Source of the DNA: Zanthoxylum bungeanum
Taxonomy: Eukaryota > Streptophyta > Magnoliopsida > Sapindales > Rutaceae
Direction: 5' to 3'
DNA: 64,000 bases
Assembly (NCBI GenBank): GCA_019454045.1
Contig: SKCR01037591.1
Location: 1-64,000, forward strand
The notes beneath the pieces were generated by a model. It searched no databases and was not told the origin of the DNA. It was given only the letters and a program-made list of their open reading frames with translations. This document shows, piece by piece, positions 34,162-47,191 of the stretch (positions are counted from its first letter, which is position 1; each line of letters starts with the position of its first letter). A program made the position numbers and the translations under genes.

Positions 34162-35394
34162 GGTAAACTCTCATTGGAATTACGGAAAACCATATGCACT
34201 AGTATGTATTTTCTGTCAATTTCCGAATACCAGTTTGTACAGGTAGTATTATAACCTCCTTTGAATAATATCATTGATCAAAATGATTATCTTTATTAAG
34301 GTCTTCTTCGTGCTTATTATTTCTTTGTTTTATCTTTTTCTTTTGTTCGACCGCTGCATAGATCATTAAAGGCTGGCAGATGGGTGTCTGTATGTAATCT
34401 TAATGACAGAATTAGTAAACTATTATGAAATTTTTTTTTTTTTTTAAAACACAAAGTTATTTTCCCTTTTTGGCAACTTTGTGAAGTTCACTGTCATGAC
34501 AAGTAATTAAAGCATGAATATGGCTGCAATTGCAATTTTATAATTACTGTATATTCATGTTTATAAGTGATTATGCTCAAAAGATACATGCGGTTATCGC
34601 AGTATAGATTGAGGTGTCTATTCTTTTGATTATTGTAATTAGTCAATTGCAAGTTTCACGCCTCAAACAAACAATGGAAAGATATATCAATTTCACTCGT
34701 AAGAAATTCTAAGGTAATTAGCATTCTCATATTCTTTGTTAAACATAGATACATGCTATTGTTACAACTTATCATATGACGACAATATACCCGAATGTAA
34801 TATTGCAATAAAATATTAACTCGCAAAACATCATACCAGTCATAAGTATATCCCCAAAATACACATACAACAAGCATGACTAATCCTATATGGGTATTGA
34901 TCAAGTATAATCTCTGAATTATAATCAAAGAAGATGAAGAACATAAAGAAAACTATCTTTATTAAACATTCAAGTTTAATTATGAATCAAAAGTAAGATA
35001 GAAATAATACATCAAGAGTTCATCCATAATCTTTTTCTTAGAGTTTAGTTCTCCATGGAATGAAGAACCATCCTCTTTTCTCTAGATTTAATATGTCTCT
35101 CCCTTTTAGAATGAGAGTTAAAGCCCCCTTTTATAAGAAAAATAATATTATAACTTAATTCTAATGATATGGGTTTTATAAAACTCAAATAATAATGGAA
35201 AAACACTTAAAATAGAAATTTGCGCTCAAATCTCGTAATTTGCATTTGAACGCTCTGTCAAACGCCACTCAAACGTCTAGACACTGCCTCGGGACATTCA
35301 AACTCTCTAAGAACGTCACTCGAACATCCAGCTATTGCATCAGGGCGTTCGAACGCTATGTCGAACATCACTTGCACGCCCAGTTATTGTGTGC
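34162..35394. other. Intergenic, downstream of the PAP16 pair
   Basis: AT-rich, with poly-T/poly-A runs near 34433. Open frames are short and resemble nothing. From about 35240 an irregular series of AACGYCACTCGAACRTC-like words precedes the hAT insertion and may be old repeat sequence. Confidence 0.4.
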
Positions 35395-35402
35395 ACTCTG
35401 GT

Positions 35403-35895
35403 TAGGGGTGTTCACGGATCGGGTCGGTCGTGTCGGTTTTTTTAAATTTTGTGAGACCCGATCGGGTTGGGTCACGCGGGTCGGAAAGCGCGGGTCGGAT
35501 CATGCAGAGGTGAAACCCGATCGGGTCGGGTCGTTGGGTCGGCCAAACAAAATAAATTTTTTTTTAATGAATTAATTATTTTGAAATATAAATATTAGTT
35601 ATTTTATGTCTCGAAAATTATCATATATATAAAGTTTCAAGACAACAAAAGTAATAAATAAATGAAATAATAGTAAAAACTTTAAAAAAGTACTAAATTT
35701 TTTAGAAAAATAATAAAAATTTAGAAAAATAATAAAAATATTATGGGGTCGGGTCGGGACGGATTTTAAGGTCAAACCCGTGACCCAGCCCGTAAATTTC
35801 GGGTCGGGTTGGGTTAACCTAAAAAAACCACTAATTTCTTTTGAAACCCGAGTCGAGTCGGGTCGCGGGTTGACTTGAAAATTTGAACACCTCTA
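35403..35895. mobile_element. hAT-type miniature transposon (493 bp)
   Basis: The terminal inverted repeats are TAGGGGTGTTCA at the left and TGAACACCTCTA at the right, differing at one position. The flanks are a perfect 8-bp duplication ACTCTGGT (35395-35402 and 35896-35903), the hallmark of the hAT superfamily. The interior has no transposase but many GGGTCGGGT-type words near both ends, often in inverted orientation, around an AT-rich centre. It is non-autonomous and would have needed a transposase elsewhere. Confidence 0.9.
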
Positions 35896-35903
35896 ACTCT
35901 GGT

Positions 35904-37427
35904 TTTGAGATGTCATTTAAAATGCTTGTAACTTTTTCGTCCTTTGGCCAAATTATGTGTTCTTTATATGCACGTGATCGTCTTCGAGTGGAATTTCCAA
36001 TGCCACTGATTTTATGTCAATTAGAGCTCTAAATCTTCTAGAATGTCTAAAAAAGTGCACAATAGTCAGTTGACACTAGTTGGCTCTCATCACTTCGCAA
36101 GGCCTTGAGCTTCTCTTCGCACTAACTTCATTCCTACATCAAAACACAGCAAAAAGTGTATGAATTTGAACATTTCATGAATTAAAGAATATAACATGTA
36201 AATGCATTAAAACATCCAAATTACTTCTAAAGAGTTACAATATTATCGTATCAGCAGCGTTCAAAGTACACTATCATAAACTTATCACACCCCAACCAAC
36301 TCATTGTTAGTTCCTAGACATTCTATTGCCCTAGACAAGTGACACGCCTAGAGTGGAAATGAAAGGAAAATATCGGAAAGCTGAGCAGGTTGAGTGCGAT
36401 ATTCTAAATTGAAGGACATCAGTTGAAGAGACGTGCGTCAATTGGAATGACGTGATAAGGGCACACGCATTTAATAAAGTCACACATTTAATAGAGAAAT
36501 GAAGGGCATTGAAAGCACTTTGCATTAAATAAAATATTCTTCATTAAACAAAACGATATTTAACGCTGTCACCATGGGTACATCGATCGAGAAATATAAC
36601 TCCAATTTTATTAACCAAAATCAATTAGGCCATATTTTGGGGTAATTGTTGTTGACAACCAAAAAATGAAACAAGTCGTCTTAACGGCCCAATTCGTCCC
36701 ATTGGCCTAAAATCAACCTAGCAGTTGAATCGCCTAAATGGCTTGATAGCAAAACTGCCCCAACCAGCAACCAACAATCAAAACCAGAAAGAAGTTGCAC
36801 AAACGTGGGTTGGTAGTTAAAGGACACGAGACACGATCCTGACAGTTACCACGACTTGGAATAAGTGGCATAAGGGAAATCGCACAACACAGCAGTTGCT
36901 AGGGACCGGGTGCACAAAGTAGAGCAATTATCACAAGCGGCAGATGAAGAAGAGAGGAGTTACATAGCATAAAATCTAACCACTCAAATCATTACCAGAC
37001 AATTACCAAAGGCACTATATAAGCTCAAAATCAAGTCAAGAGAAAAGGATGAACCAACAAAAACTCTTATGTGCAAATGTAATTTTCCTTTTCAAGATTA
37101 ATTAATTAGGATTATGTACTTACGTCCCTCGGAGGCATTTCTCAATAAAATTAGTCATTCTTTATTGGGACTTTATTTTAAGAAATTTGAACCTCATACG
37201 CACTTCTTCGTTTGCTATTCAACAATGAGGAATTATTAATTCACTAGCTAATCTTTCAAATTTTATCATCCAAACACTTTTTTTTTTTAAACATATTGCA
37301 AAAGTAAAATAATATTTCTAGGGCTACTGTTATAATTTGGGTTGCCTGTACGGCCCGTAATCCGAATTATTGGACCAATTGCCTATTTGTTTGAGGAGGC
37401 CGAAAGAGCCCTTTATTTTAGTTCCCA
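35904..37427. other. Intergenic, upstream of RPS6
   Basis: No gene or complete mobile element was recognised. Short frames (for example 36331-36525) have no family resemblance. Near 36640-36900 the composition is less AT-rich, without a coding signature. Confidence 0.4.
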
Positions 37428-37502
37428 AGCCCAAAAATACAACCGATCCACGAGTACGGTGATTGGTCTGTTAAATATATATACGTCCTCCCAAAACCCT
37501 AA
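37428..37502 (+). promoter_or_regulatory. RPS6 core promoter with site II motif, TATA box and telo-box
   Basis: AGCCCA at 37428-37433 is a reverse site II motif (TGGGCT). TTAAATATATATA at 37471-37483 is a good TATA box. AAACCCTAA at 37494-37502 is a telo-box just before the probable start of transcription. Site II plus telo-box is the usual pairing in plant ribosomal-protein promoters and links expression to cell growth. The start codon follows about 65 bases later. Confidence 0.7.
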
Positions 37503-37567
37503 TTCACTACAAGGAACGCTTGAGCATCCGAGAGTCTTTCTGGGTTGATTGGTAGCCGCAGAACAAA

Positions 37568-39585
<2,018 letters not shown>

Positions 39586-40186
39586 ATACTAAGCAATGGT
39601 TGTTTTTTTGGTCAACTAAGTATAGTCAGTGCCAAATACTTTTAGTGGGTTGTGGTAATTTTGAGTTATCTTTGGACTGTGAGACCCCAATTTCGATTTT
39701 GAATCGTCAATTAGTCATTTGTTTATTTGAGTTGTGTTGAATGTTGAACCCTATTTCTTTCATTGGGTGTAAGTGATATGGATTTTTTCATATTTTATTT
39801 CAGAGACTTTGATTGGCTCTTTTGTACAACCTTGAACTTAATTTAGCATATGGTCAACTAGGTTCAACACTATTGATCACTAGAATTGCTCTATTCTCTG
39901 AATCTAATAAAAGAAGCAATTTCCAGAGATGAAAAAACTAGCAACAAGGTACTTCTCATAATTTATTGTGCATGTTTCAGAAGTTGACCGACTATCTTGT
40001 AAGTACGTCCTGAAAGTGCTTTGGTGTAGTCAATCAGTTGCTCATACCTGATGATAAATTAATCAAAAATAAAGAAAATATGAGAGAAAAGAATGCGGAA
40101 CAATGTCAATCTTTGCATCAAGTTTTGAGCTTCCAATAAGATTCACAATCCATCTTGCACCAAAACCATGTTTACTATGGGGGTTG
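39586..40186. other. RPS6 3' region
   Basis: It contains the 3' untranslated region; AATAAAA near 39906 is one possible poly-A signal. No further gene is seen. It ends with GGTTG at 40182-40186, the left target duplication of Copia 2. Confidence 0.5.
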
Positions 40187-40467
40187 TGTTGGTTTCTATT
40201 AAGGTCCCAAGATCATAAACAAGCATGAAACATGTGTGAATACTAATCAACGAAGTTGCAAAATACTCACATCGATCGGTTGAGCGACGCGGCAACGAAC
40301 AAAACTCCAAATTCTGCTCACTGCAGCTCACGGCAGTGGACTGCTCCAAGCTCACTGGTTTCGGCTTCAAGCTTCAAGAATCCAAGCTCCAAGCTTCATC
40401 GAACGATTCCCGGCTCATGGGTGGACTTCCCTATCACCTTCGCATGTCTCTCGGAGTGCTAGCTCTT
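40187..40467 (-). repeat. Copia 2, 3' LTR, distal part
   Basis: It matches 54802-55083 and is cut at CTCTT by the guest element. The LTR resumes at 47192. Its terminal TG (TGTTGGTTTC, plus strand) is intact. Confidence 0.9.
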
Positions 40468-42290
40468 TGATGAGTGATAAATGTATCACTATTTCCCACT
40501 CATTTAACTTAATATTTTGTATAGTTTCTTGAGTTTTGTGAATATTTTGATGTGTTTTGTGTTATTTTGTAGATAAATAAAGTTTCAGGACATTCTGGAG
40601 GTGATTTGGAGCAAAACTGTGAAATTTGGTGAAATTTGGCAAAAGGGTATTTTGGTAATTTTTGGGCGTCCTGACACAAAGGGTATTTTGGTAATTTTGG
40701 ACATCCCGACACCGAAATAAAGTTTCAAGACATTATGGAGGTGATTTGGAGCAAAACTGTGAAATTTGACGAAAAGAGTATTTTGGTAATTTTGGGCGTC
40801 CCGACACCGAGGGTATTTTGGTAATTGCACCACCATGCCACATGTCAAAAATTCAACGAGCCGTTTTTTTTAGCCACCATGCCACGTGTCGAAAATTCAA
40901 CGATCCAAAAAAAAAATAGTAAAATAATTAAAAAATAAAAATCAGAAAAATAATAATAAAAAATTAGATTTTTTTGCCTATAAATAGATTTCGAATTTTT
41001 AGTTTCAAATGTACCTCATCCTCTGAAATCCTTATAAATAAAAAAGAGTTCTTCTTATTTTCTTCTTATATTCAGTTTTATTTACGATTTGTAGTAGTAA
41101 TTCTATTCTTCCATGAGGGGTAACTCCTCCATGCTGAGGTTATAAGGTAATACTTTTACTTTTGTTATTTAGTTTAATCTCCCTTAAAATATAATATATA
41201 AACTATTTAAAATCTGAATTAATAAAGGATACCGCCATTTTCGGACGGTTGGTTATTCAATTTAATCTGGTTAACCTGACTTAATGAGGATACCGCCATA
41301 CTGGACGGTTCGTTTAAGTTTATATTTCTGTTCCGCCTTATGGCTGGTATATTTGAATTTGACTTAATCAGGATACCGCCATTCCGGATGGTTGGTTTAA
41401 AATATCACAAGATTATATATTATTTTATGGGAGATATCTAAATAGTGAATAGTATAAGTTAATTCATTTTACCTTAGCATTTCTTTTTATTACTTTTCAG
41501 CAATTTCATTTTATGTCTTTTAAGTTTATATCAGCTTTATCTATGTGTTGTAACTAAATTAAATATCTAGGGTTGTGATAAAATCTAATATCACCGGTTT
41601 TAAAAAGGGTTAGATTATAGTTTGGATAATTAAAAAGTTATTTGTTGAGTCATAATCTTAATGCATTTTTATTAACTGATCACTAATAAAATTGAATAGA
41701 TAAACCTAAAATGAACTAGACATAGGGACTTTAAGTTTAAAGACCTTATACTCAACAACCCACGATCTTCTTTAAGGATAGATAAACCTTTAATAGATTT
41801 CCTTACAGGATAGACATATACCTGTCGGGCGGGGGTAGCCATAATTGGAACTTAAACTTAATGAATCAAGGTAATTTAATTGACATAAACATATGATTCA
41901 ATTAGATTAAACTGGGTATTTGTGTCTGACCATCGACAGATGCTTTCACATAAGTTCGTGTTACAGGTTAGTAAACTGATTTATTACACAAACATAAAAT
42001 AATCACTTCATCTTTTAAAGATATTAAAAAGATTCACAACCCTAGATCTTTGAGTCTTTTATTTTCCTTAGTATTTTCTTTTATCTTCTTATTTATTTAT
42101 TTATTTAGCAAAACTACAAATCAAATCATTCAAGCAATCAATTCCCTTCTCCCTATAATTAGATATTTGTAAATAAATAGATTCAATAATTAATAACAAC
42201 AGTAGGAATTAAGTCCTCGTGGGATCGATATTTTTATACTACTTGAACGATACGTGCGCTTGCGTTATACGTGTGTGTTTACGCCGGTCA
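40468..42290 (+). repeat. Gag-only element, 5' LTR
   Basis: It is nearly identical to 45358-47186. The first 350 bases contain a direct repeat (AAGTTTCAGGACATTCTGGA at 40579 and a close copy at 40721) with GGTATTTTGGTAATTTT words. Three ACCGCC...GGT hairpin repeats lie at 41231-41392. The end is CGCCGGTCA at 42290. Confidence 0.93.
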
Positions 42291-42296
42291 AGTTTT

Positions 42297-42314
42297 TGGC
42301 GCCGTTGCCGGGGA
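42297..42314 (+). other. Gag-only element primer-binding site
   Basis: TGGCGCCGTTGCCGGGGA lies six bases after the 5' LTR. It is complementary to an Asp-tRNA 3' end as in Athila/Calypso elements (from family knowledge). Confidence 0.88.
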
Positions 42315-42428
42315 CTTATTTTTCTTGAGTTATTAATTTTGAAGCTATCTAATTTACTTGTATCTAATTTTCTTTGTTTTTTATCTGCAATTTTTATTTC
42401 TTTCTCTTGATTTCAGGTGATTGAAAAA

Positions 42429-43421
42429 ATGGAACATTTTGAAACATTACGAGCTTTACTAGAAGAAGATACACCCCAAATCCGGGAGCAACAGTCTAGT
42501 TTTCTGAGGCCTGTTGTCCAGCCCAACAACTATCACTGGAAGCCAGAATCAAGCAATACTACATTTGCTCATCAGAATGAAATGGGGAGATGTGTAATAT
42601 GTGATGGTAACCACCCGAGCGATCAATGTATATACCTTTCAGAGTGGCAGAATTATTGGAATCATTCAAGGTATGAAGAATCATCACATTTTCCATCGTA
42701 TCCACCATCCATCCACGATCTTCATCAAGAACCAGATCCATCAGAGGAAGATCAGTTGAATGACATGCTAAAAGATTGGCTCAAGAAACGAGAAGCTCAA
42801 TTTGATGTACAAATTCAGAGTCAAGCGGCGTCTATACAAAGGATGACAGATCAAGTTAGACAACTAACTGACAACCTGAATCACATATCTCACGGAGCAA
42901 ATTCAAATAATACTGAAGAAGCCTTCGAATATCCTGCGATTCATCATGACATCATAATAGAGGACGAGGCTGAGCAGTATCAAGAATCAGAGGTATCAGT
43001 TCAGGAGTCTGCACCAATAAAGTCTCAATTTGATTTTTATTATTCTGACTCTGACGAGGATGAAGAAGCTGAGTTTCTTGTACTAACTGCACCAACAAGG
43101 AAGGATGAAACTTTCCATCCTCAGAATGTAGATCTTGGAGAATGCTTTGCACTAATGTTTGAAGACGATCTACCTAAGCCAATCAGTTCACTCAGATCAG
43201 GAGATGAAGACCTAAAATCTGACATTTATTTATATCATTACATTGATACTTCAGGAGCATGCATTTCACAGATGACAGATGAAGAACTGAATGCTGAGAT
43301 CCTAAAATTCATCTGTGAAGAAAAGGTAGAGCAAGAAGCAGAGCAAATAAAGGAGCAATTGTCAGACAAAATTAAAGATCCAGTGCATTCAAGAGAAACA
43401 TCACTGTTTTGGGGAGTATAA
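42429..43421 (+). CDS. Gag-like protein of the gag-only element
   Basis: 330 codons from ATG 42429 (MEHFETLRALLEED) to TAA 43419-43421. A zinc knuckle CVICDGNHPSDQC (CX2CX3HX4C, residues 55-67) lies close to the N-terminus. A heptad-rich stretch LNDMLKDWLKKREAQFDVQI is followed by RMTDQVRQLTDNLNHIS and probably forms a coiled coil. The second half is strongly acidic (SDSDEDEEAEF, EDEAEQ). No capsid core of the usual size precedes the knuckle, so the N-terminal gag region has probably been lost. The open frame can be followed 12 bases upstream to a GTG just after a TTTCAG, possibly a splice acceptor. Beyond the TAA the same frame stays open to 43670, so the stop may be a recent mutation. Confidence 0.75.
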   Translation: MEHFETLRALLEEDTPQIREQQSSFLRPVVQPNNYHWKPESSNTTFAHQNEMGRCVICDGNHPSDQCIYLSEWQNYWNHSRYEESSHFPSYPPSIHDLHQEPDPSEEDQLNDMLKDWLKKREAQFDVQIQSQAASIQRMTDQVRQLTDNLNHISHGANSNNTEEAFEYPAIHHDIIIEDEAEQYQESEVSVQESAPIKSQFDFYYSDSDEDEEAEFLVLTAPTRKDETFHPQNVDLGECFALMFEDDLPKPISSLRSGDEDLKSDIYLYHYIDTSGACISQMTDEELNAEILKFICEEKVEQEAEQIKEQLSDKIKDPVHSRETSLFWGV

Positions 43422-43670
43422 TTTAGAGATATTACTCAGAAGCTTGACAGAATGGAAATTTCATTCCAAGTCAAGCACCATAAAAGACCTCCAGATTTTC
43501 TTTCTTTCTTTTCAGGAATCCCTGGAGCAACAAAAGTTAAAAAGGTGGCACAAGCACTGAATGAGACAAAATTCTTTTTACCACCTTACCGTTGGAAGAG
43601 ACCCTTCAAAAGCAATGCACATGAGACTGTCTTTAATCGGACATCCAAAACGACGCTGAAACCTCCTTGA
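43422..43670 (+). pseudogene. In-frame continuation of the gag-like frame
   Basis: After TAA 43419-43421 the same frame runs without interruption through RDITQKLDRMEISFQVK, FLSFFSGIPGATKVKKV and LPPYRWKRPFKSNA, ending at TGA 43668-43670. It is basic, in contrast to the acidic gag tail. It may be the original C-terminus, reached before the stop arose or by read-through. No family was recognised. Confidence 0.5.
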
Positions 43671-44071
43671 CAAATGGATTTCAGTCACGTCTGGCTGAGG
43701 ACGAAAAATTTAGCGCTAGTAGGGAGGCAACCCATGCAATTTGTTATAATTTCTATTTTTATATTCAGCTAATCAGGTACTATCTTCTAAACTCTTCTTC
43801 TACTGTTTAAAGACATTGGGGACAATGTCTCATTTAGGTTTGGGGGTGAGGAATAGTTAATAGTACTTGTTTGTATTGTATTTTTATTTTTAGTCCAAAA
43901 TTTTTCGAAAAATACAAAAAAAAAATTAATTTTTTTTTTTCAAAAATTACAAAAATATTTTGCATTTTTATCAAAGGCATATTTAAAGGTATGTGATGGT
44001 TTGATGTCTTCCTTCACTCACTACCTTTCTATAAAGAAAAGTTGTGAAGGCACCTAAATAATCATTCACCC

Positions 44072-44234
44072 GTAGCTTGTTGTGATAGACTAGTTTGGAG
44101 GACTTGTTATTTATTCCTGACACCAAGCGATAAGAGCCTAAGAGGCTAGGGTACTTAAGTGAGCCTCGCTCCTCCCTCCCTCTGGGAATCTACAACGGGA
44201 AGTCCATTCGACAGTTAGTCACACACCATGACCA
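44072..44234 (+). other. Non-coding module A (copy in the gag-only element)
   Basis: It matches the minus strand of 20409-20568, which is in the leader of the Tat-like element. It includes the hairpin AGCCTAAGAGGCT (about 44144-44156). The block lies between gag and PPT here and between PBS and gag there. Confidence 0.8.
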
Positions 44235-44584
44235 GTAAAAAATATTTTTTTTTATGGTTTTGTTTTTATGTTGACTAAAAAGGTGAAATTGGTAAGAAAT
44301 AGCTGTGTAAGGAATTCTCACTCCTGATACGTATTTCAAACCTATATTTCGAAACAAGTTAATTCTTGTTTATTTCCTTTTAAATTATTTAATTTGTAAA
44401 TTCTCCATAAAACGGACTAAAAATGGATCTTCATATATTTAGTTGGCAGATATTATCAACATACATGGTAACATACGGACATAGGATAAAATTGAAAAGA
44501 TTGTAATATTCAGTGATATAGTTTAATTTGAGAAGCATCTCAAAAAAGTGATGGAATAAAAAAAATACATCTGAGATCTGAGTT

Positions 44585-44796
44585 ATTAAGTCTGTAAGGG
44601 TGTTTTAACACCTAGTGCCCTAAAACCAACTGGTTTGGGAGTCATTGGCCCAAAACTCGTTACATGGATCAAAAATGATGAAATATATATATATCTGAAG
44701 TCTAGGTAATTAAGTCCGTAGGGGTGTTTTAACACCTGATGCCCTAAAACCAACTGGTTTGGGAGTCACCGACCTAAAGCTCGCTACATAGATGGA
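44585..44796 (+). repeat. Direct duplication of a multi-hairpin unit (spacing 124 bp)
   Basis: Two copies start ATTAAGTCYGTARGGGTG near 44585 and 44709. Each has two adjacent perfect stems with two-base loops: GGTGTT-TT-AACACC and AAACCA-AC-TGGTTT. The first copy also offers TTTGGG...CCCAAA. Sequence between and around the stems has diverged more than the stems. Confidence 0.8.
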
Positions 44797-45342
44797 AGAT
44801 ATTGTATATAAATAAAAAATAGAAAAAAAGAAATCAAAGAAAAAATCAGAAAAATCAGAAAATTTATTCCATTACTACAAAAGATGTGAACTTTGATAAA
44901 ACTTTAGGACAAAAATATTATTCTCTTATCAACTGCACTTATGACTGTTGTGGGCAAAAATGAGTTGAATAAAACTTTGTTAGCTGTGTATATGAAGAAA
45001 TGGTAAAAATAATCGGAGAATTTACTTATTCAGTAATTTAGAATGAAACAAAACAACTAGTAAACTTGGAGTAGAAGTTTCATCTAATTAGTCACTAACT
45101 TCTTTATTCTCTTTTCTCTTGTCTTTTTGCTTTTGTGTGCATTAGTTTCAATACATTTTTACTTTTATAAAATGTTTGTGGGTATCATTGTGTAAACCCC
45201 CACGAGACTACAACTCGTCCACTAGGGACACCTAGAGGTTTAAAGGCTTGTTGCATATGCTAAATGCAATCGTGATCCCTACGAAAGTGGCTTAGTTAAA
45301 TTTTATTATGTTATTTTATTTTGCTCGAGGACTAGCAAAATG

Positions 45343-45357
45343 TTAGGTTTGGGGGTG
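45343..45357 (+). other. Gag-only element polypurine tract
   Basis: TTAGGTTTGGGGGTG directly abuts the 3' LTR start TGATGAGTG. The identical 15-mer occurs internally at 43834-43848. Confidence 0.8.
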
Positions 45358-47186
45358 TGATGAGTGATAAATGTATCACTATTTCCCACTCATTTAACTT
45401 AATATTTTGTATAGTTTCTTGAGTTTTGTGAATATTTTGATCTGTTTTGTGTTATTTTGTAGATAAATAAAGTTTCAGGACATTCTGGAGGTGATTTGGA
45501 GCAAAACTGTGAAATTTGGTGAAATTTGGCAAAAATGGTATTTTGGTAATTTTGGGCGTCCCGACACAAAGGGTATTTTGGTAATTTTGGACATCCCGAC
45601 ACCGAAATAAAGTTTCAAGACATTCTGGAGGTGATTTGGAGCAAAACTGTGAAATTTGACGAAAATGGTATTTTGGTAATTTTGGGCGTCCCGACACCAG
45701 GGTATTTTGGTAATTGCACCACCATGCCACATGTCAAAAATTCAACGAGCCGTTTTTTTTAGCCACCATGCCACGTGTCGAAAATTCAGCTATCCAAAAA
45801 AAATAATAATTAAATAATTAAATAATTAAATAATAAAAATTAGAAAAATAATAATAAAAATTAGATTTTTTTGCCTATAAATAGATTTCGAATTTTTAGT
45901 TTCAAATGTACCTCATCCTCTGAAATCCTTATAAATAAAAGAGAGTTCTTCTTATTTTCTTCTTATATTCAGTTTTATTTACGATTTGTAGTAGTAATTC
46001 TATTCTTCCATGAGGGGTAACTCCTCCATGCTGAGGTTATAAAGTAATACTTTTACTTTTGCTATTTAGATTAATCTCCCTTAAAATATAATATATAAAC
46101 TATTTAAAATCTGAATTAATAAAGGATACCGCCATTTTCGGACGGTTGGTTATTCAATTTAATCTGGTTAACCTGACTTAATGAGGATACCGCCATACTG
46201 GACGGTTGGTTTAAGTTTATATTTCTGTTCCGCCTTATGGCTGGTATATTTGAATTTGACTTAATCAGGATACCGCCATTCCGGATGGTTGGTTTAAAAT
46301 ATCACAAGATTATATATTATTTTATGGGAGATATCTAAATAGTGAATAGTAGAAGTTAATTCCTTTTACCTTGGCATTTCTTTTTATTACTTTTCAGCAA
46401 TTTCATTTTATGTCTTTTAAGTTTATATCAGCTTTAGCTATGTGTTGTAACTAAATTAAATATCTAGGGTTGTGATAAAATCTAATATCACCGGTTTTAA
46501 AAAGGGTTAGATTATAGTTTGGGTAATTAAAAAGTTATTTGTTGAGTCATAATCTTAATGTCTTTTTATTAACTGATCACTAATAAAATTGAATAGATAA
46601 ACCTAAAATGAACTAGACATAGAGACTTTAAGTTTAAAGACCTTATACTCAACAACCCACGATCTCTTTAAGGATAGATAAACCTTTAATAGATTTCCTT
46701 ACAAGATAGACATATACCTGTCGGGCGGGGGTAGCCATAATTGGAACTTAAACTTAATGAATCAAGGTAATTTAATTGACATAGACATATGATTCAATTA
46801 GATTAAACTGGGTATTTGTGTCTGACCATCGACAGATGCTTTCACATAAGTTCGTGTTCCAGGTTAGTAAACTGATTTATTACACAAACATAAAATAATC
46901 ACTTCATCTTTTTTAAAGATATTAGAGATTCACAACCCTAGATCTTTGAGTCTTTTATTTTCCTTAGTATTTTCTTTTGTCTTTTTATTTATTTATTTAT
47001 TTAGCAAAACTACAAATCAAATCATTCAAGCAATCAATCCCCTTCTCCCTATAATTAGATATTTGTAAATAAATAGATTCAATAATTAATAACAACAGTA
47101 GGAATTAAGTCCTCGTGGGATCGATATTTTTATATTACTTGAACGATACATGCGCTTGCGTTATACGTGTGTGTTTACACCGGTCA
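45358..47186 (+). repeat. Gag-only element, 3' LTR
   Basis: Partner of 40468-42290. It ends TACACCGGTCA and is followed by the CTCTT target copy at 47187-47191, where the interrupted Copia 2 LTR resumes. Confidence 0.93.
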
Positions 47187-47191
47187 CTCTT

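Larger units (their letters stand above)
43671..45342 (+). other. Non-coding 3' interior of the gag-only element
   Basis: It starts with GCGCTAGTAGGGAGGCAACCC (43713-43733), a block that often follows the coding part in Athila-like elements. A PPT-like 15-mer at 43834-43848, module A at 44072-44234, and a duplicated hairpin unit at 44585-44796 follow. The remainder is AT-rich. No conserved frame was seen. Confidence 0.6.
40468..47186 (+). mobile_element. Gag-only LTR retrotransposon (TR-GAG type), 6719 bp
   Basis: LTRs 40468-42290 and 45358-47186 (1823 and 1829 bp) start TGATGAGTG and end CCGGTCA, and differ at only a few positions. The flanks are CTCTT at 40463-40467 and 47187-47191. The uninterrupted paralogous LTR at 55079 shows a single CTCTT, proving the duplication. 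The PBS TGGCGCCGTTGCCGGGGA (Athila-type, Asp tRNA) is at 42297-42314 and the PPT at 45343-45357. The 3.07-kb interior holds one gag-like frame and structured non-coding sequence, with no protease, RT or integrase. It therefore belongs with the terminal-repeat elements that keep only gag and borrow the rest. Confidence 0.92.

Noticed and set aside
37342..37548. 68-codon frame just upstream of RPS6
   Set aside because: Overlaps the TATA box and telo-box of the RPS6 promoter and has no family resemblance.
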